This document shows, piece by piece, positions 8,488 through 16,969 of a stretch of 64,000 nt of DNA. The position numbers and the translations under genes were made by a program. Below the pieces are notes generated by a model. That model saw only the letters and a list, made by a program, of their open reading frames with translations. It searched no databases and was not told where the DNA came from. The stretch comes from Maioricimonas rarisocia. Its GTDB lineage: Bacteria > Planctomycetota > Planctomycetia > Planctomycetales > Planctomycetaceae. How positions within the stretch are numbered: position 1 is the stretch's first letter; each line of letters opens with the position of its first letter. The stretch is from assembly GCF_007747795.1 (NCBI RefSeq), contig NZ_CP036275.1, positions 2,408,001-2,472,000 of the forward strand. Direction: 5' to 3'.

Positions 8488-9783
8488 TCAAACCGTCTCC
8501 AGCCCGCGAACACTCTCGGCCGTGCTGCTGCCGAAGCGGTCGGTCTCGATCTCCATCCGCTGCGCGAGGGAGACGAACAGGTTGGCCAGCGGCGTATTGT
8601 CCTTCGCGTCGTGAGCGACGTAGTTGCCGTGACGGTAGCCACCTCCGGCCAGGATGATTGGCAGGTTCCGCCAGTCGTGAGCCGAGGCATTCCCCAGATT
8701 CGAGCCAAACAGTACTGCCGTGTTGTCCAGCAGCGTCCGGCCGTTCTCGTCGACAGCACGCAGCTGACCGAGAAACCGGTTGAAGGCGTCGAACTCCGCT
8801 TCTTCGATCAGCCGCAGCTCGGCGATCTTCTCGTCATCCTTGCCGTGGTGCGAGAGGTTGTGCCAGTCGGTCTTCACGCCGGGGATGTTGCTCGGCACGG
8901 CGTTCATCCCGCCCAGCGAAAGCGTCATCACCCGCGTTGAGTCGGTCTGCAGTGCGAGGACCATCATGTCGTACATCAACCGCTGACGTGCGATGATGTC
9001 GTTGCGGTCGGCGACGTCCTGCGGCTGCTCGTAGTCGACGACCGGTTTCGGCCGCCGCGTCCACGCTTCCGACTGGCCGATCCGCTGTTCCAGGTCGCGA
9101 ATGGCGGTGAAGTACTCGTCCAGCTTGTGCTGGTCAGCCTGGCCCAGCGACTTGTCGAGCCGGCGGGCATCATCCTGGACGGCATCGAGAATGCTGCGTC
9201 CCCGGCGGAGATCCCGCATCTGGTCGGCCACTTCCTTCTCCGAGCCGTCGACGAACAGCGTCTTGAACAGCTTCGCCGGCGAAGACTGCGACGGGATGTT
9301 GATCCCGTTGGAGGTCCACGAAAGCGAGCCGCCGTCGTTCGCCAGACAGAGGTACGGCAGTCGGGTGACGCCGCCGAGGTGATGCGCCATCAACTGATCG
9401 AGCGAAATCGTATTTCTGAAGCCCGGCAGTCCCGGACGCTGTGCGGACGTGAGCCACGTGAGGGCCGAGGCGTGACCATTGTTGCCGTTCTGTTCCGGAT
9501 GTGACAGACCCGAGAACACCGTGAACTGATCGCGATGTTCGGCGATACGGCCCAGATACTGCGTCAGTTCGTACTCCCGTCCCGGCTGGTCGGGGAACAG
9601 AAACGGCGCATGAAAACCGAGGCCCCCGCAGATCGCCACGAACCGCGAGACCGGCTGCGATGCCCGGGCGACCCCCGCGCCGAAAGTGGGCGTCATCGCT
9701 CCCAGCAGCGGCAGCGCGACGCTGGCCCCCGTCCCCTTGAGGAAGTGCCGGCGGGACAGTGGCTGATTGCGAATCGGCATCAC
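8488..9783 (-). CDS. DUF1552 family protein, Tat-exported
   Basis: A 431-residue protein beginning with a twin-arginine signal (SRRHFLKGTGASVALPLLGA). The body matches DUF1552: FVAICGGLGFHAPFLFP, the LSHPEQNGNNGHAS block, RSILDAVQDDARRL near 195, and GGMNAVPSNIPGV-K-TDWHNLSHHG near 290. DUF1552 proteins share a fold with DUF1501/sulfatase-like proteins; activity is unknown. It is downstream of, and in the same direction as, the DUF1592-type gene at 9850 with a 66-bp gap, the standard planctomycete pairing. A membrane-bound or periplasmic complex of the two is inferred. The gene ends 17 bp from the convergent PEP-CTERM gene. Confidence 0.9.
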   Translation of the reverse strand: MMPIRNQPLSRRHFLKGTGASVALPLLGAMTPTFGAGVARASQPVSRFVAICGGLGFHAPFLFPDQPGREYELTQYLGRIAEHRDQFTVFSGLSHPEQNGNNGHASALTWLTSAQRPGLPGFRNTISLDQLMAHHLGGVTRLPYLCLANDGGSLSWTSNGINIPSQSSPAKLFKTLFVDGSEKEVADQMRDLRRGRSILDAVQDDARRLDKSLGQADQHKLDEYFTAIRDLEQRIGQSEAWTRRPKPVVDYEQPQDVADRNDIIARQRLMYDMMVLALQTDSTRVMTLSLGGMNAVPSNIPGVKTDWHNLSHHGKDDEKIAELRLIEEAEFDAFNRFLGQLRAVDENGRTLLDNTAVLFGSNLGNASAHDWRNLPIILAGGGYRHGNYVAHDAKDNTPLANLFVSLAQRMEIETDRFGSSTAESVRGLETV

Positions 9784-9849
9784 GTGGCTCCTGCAGGATC
9801 GGTTGACCGGGGCGGGCTCGCCAGTCGCGAATGTCCGCTCAGGCGATTC

Positions 9850-12297
9850 CTATTTGTGCTGAAAGATTTCGCTTGAAACAACCAGGTGGATCAGATCGCG
9901 AACGCCGTGTCCCTGCTCTCGGGAGGCGGCGACGATCCGCTCGATCTCCGGCCGGTCGGAAAATCCGAGCTCGCGGCCGGTGGCAAACGTCAGCAGCTTC
10001 TTTGTCAGCGTCCGGGCGAGCAGGTCCGCCTCGCCTGCCAGCAGATCGCGGAACTCCAGGTAGTCCGCGAAGGGCCGGCCGTCCGGCAACTGCCCCGAGG
10101 CATCCACCTCCGGACCCAGCCGGTATCGGACCTTTCGTCCTTCGATCTCCAGACTGACCCGCTCCCCCTCGCCGAGTGACCGGTATCGCTGACGATATCC
10201 GCCGATCGGGTTGAATGACTCCAGAGCGAAACCAGGGGGATCGATCTTCTGATGGCACGCCCTGCAACTGACGAGATTGCGGTGCTTGTCGAGCAGATCC
10301 CGCAGAGTCGACGCACCACGGATGTCCGGTTCGACACCCGGTATGCCCGGCGGAGGCGGTTGCGGCGTCTCGCCAAGAATCCGCTCCATCACCCACGCGC
10401 CGCGGGTTACCGGTGACGAGTTCGTGCCGTTCGCCGTCACCTTCAGGATCGCTCCCTGCGTGAGCAGGCCTCCGCGAATCGAATCGGCCGGCAGGTCGAC
10501 CCGACGAATGTCAGAACCTGCGACGGAGGGCAAATCGTAGTGCCGGGCCAGCCGGCTGTTGAGCATCGCGAATTCCGAACGAACGAGGTTCGTGACCGGC
10601 AGGTTTGCGTCGATCAACTCTCGGACGAACTCCCGTGTTTCCAGCGGCATCGACCAGCGGAGATACGCATCGAACTCCGGAAAGAGGGTGCCGTCCGGCA
10701 TTGTGAAATCCATCTCCCGCAGGTCGAGCCAGGCGTCGGTGAAGTTGACCAGAAACCGTTCGAACCTGGGATCCTGCAGCAGCCGCTCGGTCTGGGCATT
10801 TAGCGTCGCGGCATCGCTGGCCAGTCGATCGGCGGCAGCCAGTTCGAGCAGTTCGTTGTCCGGATGTGTCCGGGTGAGGAAATACGACAGCCTCGCGGCC
10901 AGTTCATAGTCATCCAGCCGGCCCTCTCCCTCCTGCAGATACAGGAATCGGGGGGAGCAGAAGATTGCGATGACGGCGGTCCGTAGCGACTCTTCGATCG
11001 AGGTGCCGTTCTCCCGCTCGGCAAAGTACAGCGACAGGTAGGGAGCGATGTCGGCTTCGGTCACCGGTTGTCGGAAGGCGGCCCCGGCGACCCGCAGGAG
11101 CGAATTGGTGACATCCTGCCGTTCGTTCTCCGCGACAGCCTCGAAGACCGGCTTGTACCAGGGCTTGTTTCTGACGGACGGATTGGAGGGCGGTACCTCC
11201 CGCCGCTCGAGTCCGTCGAAGATCAGCTGATGGCCGCGCGAGGGGAATTCGTCGACCAGCGGTCCTTCCATGTGGACGGCAAGAATCGCCAGCCCCGGTC
11301 CGTCGTAGTCGTCGATCGATTGCCGTTTGTAACGCTGCGGATCGTTAATGCCGTACGGCTCGATCTGCAGCATGTAATTGGTGCCGATTCGGGTTTCGAA
11401 CTCGAGTGCTGCCGGTTTGTCTCCCGGATTGCCTGGCGGGAAGGAGAAGTAACCGTACGTCGGTTTCTCCGATCCACGGGCGAAGCTGGTGCCGCCGACG
11501 GAAAACGTGATCGGCTCATCGGACTGATACGCATAGCCGGTGATCTTCACGCGGTACCGCCCCGGCCGGCGAATGTTGGTACTCCGCATCATTCCGGTCG
11601 GATACCCCCAGCCGCTGAAGCGGACGACAGCCCCGTCAGAGAGCTCTTTCCACTTCTTGCCGATAAACGTATCCCCCTCGCGCGTGCCCCGGTAGCTCGC
11701 CTCGATGATGTCCGCCTCGGGACGCTCGGACGTGCTGGCAATCGACGCGTCGAGAACCTGACCGGCTGCGTCCATGTACTGCTGCAGATGCATCATCGAC
11801 AGGCCGAGCGATTCCCCCACGTTGTCGAACTCGTGTGAACGACCGTCCTCGGGCAGCAGTCCTTCGAGATCCAGCTGCGTGCCGAACAGATCGTTCATCG
11901 TGTTCTGGTATTCGCGGCGATTCAGGCGACGAAGGACCGTCCCTTTCGACGTTGCGTGTGCGGCCGACAGCGGGGCGGCCACGCGATCGAGAAACTGTGA
12001 CCGTGCAGCAGCCGTCGGTCGATCGGCATCCGGGGGCGGCATCTCTCCCGACTGCACGCGGTCATGCACTCGAATCCAGCGGGACATCATGGCCGGATCG
12101 CTCAGATCGGTTCCGAGCGCGGCCAGTTCGAATCCACCTTCGGCCGCGCCATCCGCATGGCAGTCGCTGCAGTGTGTGCTGAGAAATGCTTCGACGCCGG
12201 CGTGCAAGTCGTCTGCGAACGCCGTCGATGACGTTACGAACAGACAGCAGAAGAAGAGGATCGCAGCCTGAGCGTATCGGGAACTGGCCCGGTTCAT
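9850..12297 (-). CDS. DUF1592/DUF1588/DUF1585 cytochrome-like protein (planctomycete PSD type)
   Basis: The start is placed at 12297 because GGAGAG lies just upstream and the product then opens with a clean signal peptide (MNRASSRYAQAAILFFCC); an in-frame upstream extension to 12372 lacks this. The 815-residue product has a CSDCH haem-c motif near residue 43, then the family domains in order: DUF1587 (RRLNRREYQNTMNDLFG), a carbohydrate-binding-like beta region, DUF1595, DUF1592 (LAARLSYFLTRTHPD), DUF1588 (LKVTANGTNSSPVTRGAWV) and DUF1585 at the end (TFATGRELGFSD). A second haem-type CRACH lies near residue 678. It is likely an exported c-type cytochrome partner of the DUF1552 protein downstream; the substrate is unknown. 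Confidence 0.9.
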   Translation of the reverse strand: MNRASSRYAQAAILFFCCLFVTSSTAFADDLHAGVEAFLSTHCSDCHADGAAEGGFELAALGTDLSDPAMMSRWIRVHDRVQSGEMPPPDADRPTAAARSQFLDRVAAPLSAAHATSKGTVLRRLNRREYQNTMNDLFGTQLDLEGLLPEDGRSHEFDNVGESLGLSMMHLQQYMDAAGQVLDASIASTSERPEADIIEASYRGTREGDTFIGKKWKELSDGAVVRFSGWGYPTGMMRSTNIRRPGRYRVKITGYAYQSDEPITFSVGGTSFARGSEKPTYGYFSFPPGNPGDKPAALEFETRIGTNYMLQIEPYGINDPQRYKRQSIDDYDGPGLAILAVHMEGPLVDEFPSRGHQLIFDGLERREVPPSNPSVRNKPWYKPVFEAVAENERQDVTNSLLRVAGAAFRQPVTEADIAPYLSLYFAERENGTSIEESLRTAVIAIFCSPRFLYLQEGEGRLDDYELAARLSYFLTRTHPDNELLELAAADRLASDAATLNAQTERLLQDPRFERFLVNFTDAWLDLREMDFTMPDGTLFPEFDAYLRWSMPLETREFVRELIDANLPVTNLVRSEFAMLNSRLARHYDLPSVAGSDIRRVDLPADSIRGGLLTQGAILKVTANGTNSSPVTRGAWVMERILGETPQPPPPGIPGVEPDIRGASTLRDLLDKHRNLVSCRACHQKIDPPGFALESFNPIGGYRQRYRSLGEGERVSLEIEGRKVRYRLGPEVDASGQLPDGRPFADYLEFRDLLAGEADLLARTLTKKLLTFATGRELGFSDRPEIERIVAASREQGHGVRDLIHLVVSSEIFQHK

Positions 12298-12488
12298 AAA
12301 CGTCTCTCCGCACGTTTGAAAGCGGCATACCGCGACCGTTCCTGTCCCGGAGGTCTCGGGGACAGCAATCACGGCTGGCGGAAATCACATTCTCGCAATT
12401 CGGTTGGCCGGTGTCGATGTCGCGGCATTGCCAACGGACCGGACGATCGGACTCTCCGCTGCTCAGTCGCGACGTTTAGAATACGCCT

Positions 12489-13238
12489 ATGGATCACGCC
12501 TCTCACAGTTCCCGATCCGACGCGGCTTCCTGCGATCCGTTCGCGACCACGCGATGGAGCGTCGTTGTCGCTGCGCGGGGATCGGGAGACGAATCTGCCG
12601 CTGCCCTCGAAGATCTCTGTCAGGCCTACTGGTATCCGATCTACGCCTACATCCGGCGACGCAGCCGCGACATCCACGAAGCCCAGGATCTGACGCAGGC
12701 ATTCTTCGGACAGATCCTGGAGCAGCGGACGATCGCCGCCGCCGATCAGCAGCGGGGACGGTTTCGGGCCTTCCTGCTCACGGCTTGCCGACGATTCCTC
12801 ATTAACGAGTCGGAGCGAACCGGAGCCGCGAAACGGGGAGGCGGGCGTCGAGTTCTCTCGCTCGATTTCGAGCTGGGCGAGTCCCGCTACGGCACTCAGG
12901 CAGTCGATACGGAGAATCCCGAGCGAATCTATGAGCAGCAGTGGGCACTGACGCTCCTCGGACGCGTGCTCGAGCGGTTGCAGCACGAGATGACCTCGAA
13001 AGGAAAATCGGATCAGTTCGATGTTCTTAAGGTGTTTCTGTCGGGAACACCGCGGGACGGCAGCCTGGCCGCAGCGGCGGGACAGCTCGGGATGAGCGAA
13101 GGAGCCGCCAAGGTGGCTGCTCATCGCATGCGGCAGCGGTATCGCGAACTTCTCCGCGGCGAAATCGCAGCGACGCTCGCCGACCCCTCAGAGACGGAGG
13201 ACGAAATCCGGAGTCTCTTTGCGGTTCTCGGAGGCTGA
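12489..13238 (+). CDS. ECF RNA polymerase sigma factor, planctomycete kinase-linked type
   Basis: A 249-residue sigma-70 family protein. Region 2 is visible at about 45-115 (LCQAYWYPIYAYIRRRSRDIHEAQDLTQAFFGQIL) and a region-4 helix-turn-helix at about 190-225 (LAAAAGQLGMSEGAAKVAAHRMRQRYRELL). The opening T-R-W-S-V-V-V-A-A-R is typical of the planctomycete ECF group whose genes sit next to Ser/Thr kinases, as here (kinase start 90 bp downstream). No anti-sigma gene adjoins it, so control by the kinase is a reasonable inference. It is divergent from the DUF1592-type gene. Confidence 0.9.
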   Translation: MDHASHSSRSDAASCDPFATTRWSVVVAARGSGDESAAALEDLCQAYWYPIYAYIRRRSRDIHEAQDLTQAFFGQILEQRTIAAADQQRGRFRAFLLTACRRFLINESERTGAAKRGGGRRVLSLDFELGESRYGTQAVDTENPERIYEQQWALTLLGRVLERLQHEMTSKGKSDQFDVLKVFLSGTPRDGSLAAAAGQLGMSEGAAKVAAHRMRQRYRELLRGEIAATLADPSETEDEIRSLFAVLGG

Positions 13239-13328
13239 GAGTTTTCCGGAAAATCTGTAACGATGCGGATCGGTTTCTGTAGAGGGGAGTAGAGCGGTAT
13301 CCTGAACAGCAGATCCGAGGAACCTTCC

Positions 13329-15779
13329 ATGACGACGCCGTCCGAGTGCCCCGTCTGCGGCAGTCATCTCCCACTCGATGCGACCGCCGGCCTCTGCCCG
13401 AAGTGCTTGATGCAGGCGGGGATGCAGAGTGATGCACCTGCCGGCGAGAGCCCGTTCGTGCCGACGACGCCCCAGCCGGGTGGTTTCGTGCCCCCGCCGG
13501 TTTCGTCACTGACCGCGGCGTTTCCCGGTCTCGAAGTGCTCGAACTGATTGGCCACGGCGGCATGGGAGCCGTCTACAAGGCCCGCCAGAAGAAACTGGA
13601 TCGCCTTGTCGCGCTCAAGATCATCCGCCCGGAATCAGCGGCCGATCCGGCATTCGCAGAACGGTTTACGCGGGAAGCCGTCACTCTCGCCCGGCTCAAT
13701 CACCCGCAGATCGTCTCCATTCACGACTTCGGCGAGGTGGAATACGAATCCTTGACGGGACGTGACGGCGGCGAACCCGCCCGGCAGCCGCTGTTCTACT
13801 TCGTGATGGAATACGTTGACGGGGCCAACGTCCGCGATCTGATCCGCCGCGGTCGTGTCCCGCCACAGCAGGCGCTCGCGATTGTCGCGCAGATCTGCGA
13901 CGCGCTCCAGTACGCCCACGACGAAGGAATCATTCATCGCGACATCAAGCCGGAGAACATCCTCGTCGACCGTCGCGGCCGGGTGAAGATCGCCGACTTC
14001 GGCCTCGCTCGACTCGTCGCGAATTCGCCGGAGAACTTCACGCTCACCGGCACACACCAGGTGATGGGAACGCCGCGGTACATGGCTCCCGAGCAGATGG
14101 CAGGTTCGCATCGCGTCGATCACCGTGCCGACCTGTACGCCCTGGGCGTTGTGCTGTACGAGATGCTGACCGGCCAGCTTCCGATGGGGAAGTTCGAGCC
14201 ACCGTCCCGCAAGGTGGCGGTCGATGCGCGCCTCGACGAGGTCGTGCACCGGGCTCTGGCGAGCGATCCGGACCAGCGTTATCAGCGGGCCAGCGAGATT
14301 CGCTCGGATGTCGAGAGCCTGGTCCATGAGAGCGTGAGCCGCATCGACTCGGGCGAGGCGTGGTCCTCCGATCCCGTGCCGCCTGCCGGCCCCTCGACGA
14401 TCCTCGAAAACCACGTCGCACAGGCGGTCGGCTGGCTGCGGAACGCGGCAGCGTCACCTCGACTCAGGCCGGAGCCGCAGCCCCTCCCCGCCGACAGCGA
14501 AGTGACAGGTCTCTCTTTCGCTCGCTTCCTGGCCACGGTGACGGTTGCTCTGCTGCTGCTGATACCTGCGGCCGGGCTGATCACGAATGGAATCGACATC
14601 GCAGACGGTAACGATCCTGTTCCCGCCTGGGTGGGGGCGCTGATGATCCTCGGCGGCATTGCGTTGATCGCGTTGCCCGCCATGTTCATCTGGCGGCGCA
14701 GAGATGTCAGTCAAAACCGAAGCGAACCGGGCGGCCGACCTCATCCCGACGACGCGTTGCCACGGTTCTCCCGCAAAGCCATCTGGGGGGCCGCCTGGGG
14801 ATCGATGTTCATTCTGATGTTCCTCGCCCTCGTCCCCGCGTACACGCTGCGGGTTGCACCGGCGCCGGTCTCCACTGTTGAGGAAGTCGGCGGCCCGGCC
14901 GATGAAGAAAGCCACGCCGCAGCGAGCGCGCACGCCGCCCATCACCCGCGTCAGGACTCCTTCACAGCCTTGATGGTCGTGCTGGCGATGATCGGAGGGG
15001 CCGGCCTGTCGGCGCCGTTCGGCATGACGATTCTGGGGTTGCTGGCGATCAGCGACATTCAATCCTCCAGAGGTCGCATCACCGGCCTGGGCCTGGCCTA
15101 CTTCGATGCAATCTGCTTCCCGCTGATCATTTTCAGCGTCGCGTTCATCTGGAGCTTTGTGGAGATGATCGGGGCTGCCGGCAGCTCCTCAGACCCTCAA
15201 TCACTGGCCGATTATCTTCAGCGGGATGCGGTTCTGGCGGGAACCCTCCTGTGCGGTCTCTTCAACGTCCTGCTCGTCTCGTTCGGTTGGCGGCTCGTGT
15301 CGCGGACGTCCGGCACAGTGGCCGCAGGATCCTCTTCGATCGTCACGCCGTCCGACGGCGCCCCGTTCGCACGTGTCGTCCTGAGTATTGCCCCCTCGCC
15401 GCAGCTGGGGAACATTGTCGTCACGCACTTCGGGGAGCTTGGTTATCGCCTGGTGGAAGAGCAACCGTCGGAATGGGTGTTTCAGCGGGGACGGAAGCTG
15501 GCGGCGCTGCATGCGACGGACATCCGCAGGTACTTCACACAGTTGAATGTCCGCACCATGCCGCTCGGCCCGGATCGCGTCCGGCTCAGCTGCAGTTGGT
15601 TTGTCTGGCTCTTTGGGGCCATCACAGTGCGGAAGGATGTCGCCGTCCTCGAAGCCGAAGGACGCGAACTGGAGGTACTGATCAACGAGACTGCCTCTGC
15701 CAGTTCGACGGACGCGGCACCGATGACGCGGGGAAGCGAAAACGCCGACATCTCAGAGAGAGCGGTCCACGACGCGTAA
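13329..15779 (+). CDS. Membrane serine/threonine protein kinase with zinc ribbon
   Basis: An 816-residue Hanks-type kinase. Residues 7-26 form a CxxC...CxxC zinc ribbon. The kinase domain spans about 65-340: glycine loop IGHGGMGAVYKA, catalytic lysine K97, H203-R-D205 with IKPEN, and D223-F-G. After it come about six hydrophobic segments (near 395-420, 433-456, 485-505, 546-575, 590-617 and 635-657) and a soluble C-terminal domain of about 120 residues that is not recognised (VVTHFGELGYRLVEEQPSEWVF). All catalytic residues are present, so it should be active, facing the cytoplasm. Pairing with the upstream ECF sigma factor suggests one signalling unit. The window also has a PP2C phosphatase at 36776. 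Confidence 0.92.
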   Translation: MTTPSECPVCGSHLPLDATAGLCPKCLMQAGMQSDAPAGESPFVPTTPQPGGFVPPPVSSLTAAFPGLEVLELIGHGGMGAVYKARQKKLDRLVALKIIRPESAADPAFAERFTREAVTLARLNHPQIVSIHDFGEVEYESLTGRDGGEPARQPLFYFVMEYVDGANVRDLIRRGRVPPQQALAIVAQICDALQYAHDEGIIHRDIKPENILVDRRGRVKIADFGLARLVANSPENFTLTGTHQVMGTPRYMAPEQMAGSHRVDHRADLYALGVVLYEMLTGQLPMGKFEPPSRKVAVDARLDEVVHRALASDPDQRYQRASEIRSDVESLVHESVSRIDSGEAWSSDPVPPAGPSTILENHVAQAVGWLRNAAASPRLRPEPQPLPADSEVTGLSFARFLATVTVALLLLIPAAGLITNGIDIADGNDPVPAWVGALMILGGIALIALPAMFIWRRRDVSQNRSEPGGRPHPDDALPRFSRKAIWGAAWGSMFILMFLALVPAYTLRVAPAPVSTVEEVGGPADEESHAAASAHAAHHPRQDSFTALMVVLAMIGGAGLSAPFGMTILGLLAISDIQSSRGRITGLGLAYFDAICFPLIIFSVAFIWSFVEMIGAAGSSSDPQSLADYLQRDAVLAGTLLCGLFNVLLVSFGWRLVSRTSGTVAAGSSSIVTPSDGAPFARVVLSIAPSPQLGNIVVTHFGELGYRLVEEQPSEWVFQRGRKLAALHATDIRRYFTQLNVRTMPLGPDRVRLSCSWFVWLFGAITVRKDVAVLEAEGRELEVLINETASASSTDAAPMTRGSENADISERAVHDA

Positions 15780-15790
15780 GTGCCGCGCCG

Positions 15791-16969
15791 CTATTCGATG
15801 CGGTTGCCGGCGACCGTAACGTTCTCCGTCCGTCGCTCGACGACGACGCTGTCGGATTTGCTGCCACGGATGACGTTGCCGCTCACCTTCGCGCCTTCGA
15901 CTCCGTTCAGCAGCACCGGCTGCCCCTTCAGTTCGAAGACGTTCTCTTCGATGGTGATGTTTCGGGACGGCGTGGCGTTATACCGCGAGGCTCCCCACAC
16001 GTAGATGCCGGTCGCTTTGGCGTTGTCTCCCGCGATCCGGTTCCCGCGGATCACCAGGCCATCGGCATAGCCGAACTGCATCAGCGTGCGGCCCAGGTCG
16101 CCCGCCTGCAGTCGGTTGTTCTCGAACCGGCCGTTGCGGATGCTGTTCCCTTCGATCCGTCCCTGCACGTCGTTGTCTTCGACAACTAAGCGGTCCGCAC
16201 CACCCCCGGCCAGCAGATGATGCCGACACTCGTTGCCGATGATCCGGAAGTCGCTTGCTCCCTCAGCATGTTCGACGTGGATCGTCGACCCGCCCGGCTC
16301 GACCGTGTGAGGCAGGTCGCGGCAACCGGTGACATAATGTCCGCCGTCCCCCTTGCCGCCTCCCATCTGGATTCCCTGCCGGATGAAGTTCCGCACGCGG
16401 ACATTGCGAACCGTAAATCCCCGGCAGCCTTGCGAAAAAGAAACGCAGTCACCGCTGAAGTTCTCAACGAGGCAGTCGCGGATGGTGACGTTCTCGATCC
16501 GCCCACCGCGGTTGTAGAAGAAGATGCCGTGGTTCTGCTCCGGCGTTTCTCCTTTCACGTACCGCTGGTGCGTATTGCTGCCGTCCAGGTGCAGATCGCG
16601 GATCGTGATGTCGTGGCAATCCTGCGAGGCCCCGATCATCCGCCAGAAGTTGCTGTCGTTCACCCCGGCTGCAAACTTGAGGATCGAGCCGTCCCCTGCG
16701 CCCCGCACGGTCGTGTTCGAGGGAATCTCCAGGATGGGCGACTCACTCCCCTGCCGGGACACAAGGAATGTGCCCGCCGGCACGATGACCGTTCCGCCCC
16801 CCGCTTCGCCGCAGGCCTGCAGGGCGGCGTTGATGGCTCCGGTATCGTCGCCGTCATCGTCGGCGCTCGCGCCGTAGTCCGTGATGTCGAACTCGGCTGC
16901 ACCAGCATTCGCTGCTGCGATTACGAAGACGAGAAAGGCAGCGACCAGAGACGCGGGGTGAATCTTCAT
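15791..16969 (-). CDS. Secreted right-handed beta-helix (pectate-lyase-superfamily) protein
   Basis: A 392-residue protein with a Sec signal (residues 1-24, ending AGA). FDITDYGASADDDGDDTGAINAAL directly after the signal is the start of the pectate lyase superfamily (PF12708-type) fold, followed by many beta-helix coils with ITIRDLHLDGS, VTIRDCLVENFSGDCVSF and ITIEENVFEL repeats. Polysaccharide lyase or epimerase activity is possible, but no catalytic set could be assigned. Its ATG overlaps the stop of the upstream LamG/propeller gene in an ATGA, so the two are translationally coupled. It is the last gene of a minus-strand run of exported proteins. Confidence 0.85.
   Translation of the reverse strand: MKIHPASLVAAFLVFVIAAANAGAAEFDITDYGASADDDGDDTGAINAALQACGEAGGGTVIVPAGTFLVSRQGSESPILEIPSNTTVRGAGDGSILKFAAGVNDSNFWRMIGASQDCHDITIRDLHLDGSNTHQRYVKGETPEQNHGIFFYNRGGRIENVTIRDCLVENFSGDCVSFSQGCRGFTVRNVRVRNFIRQGIQMGGGKGDGGHYVTGCRDLPHTVEPGGSTIHVEHAEGASDFRIIGNECRHHLLAGGGADRLVVEDNDVQGRIEGNSIRNGRFENNRLQAGDLGRTLMQFGYADGLVIRGNRIAGDNAKATGIYVWGASRYNATPSRNITIEENVFELKGQPVLLNGVEGAKVSGNVIRGSKSDSVVVERRTENVTVAGNRIE

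Noticed and set aside
13242-13253. TTTTCCGGAAAA palindrome after the sigma factor gene as a terminator
   Set aside because: A 12-bp palindrome with a 4-bp GC core and no loop cannot form a stable terminator, and the kinase gene follows closely and is probably co-transcribed.
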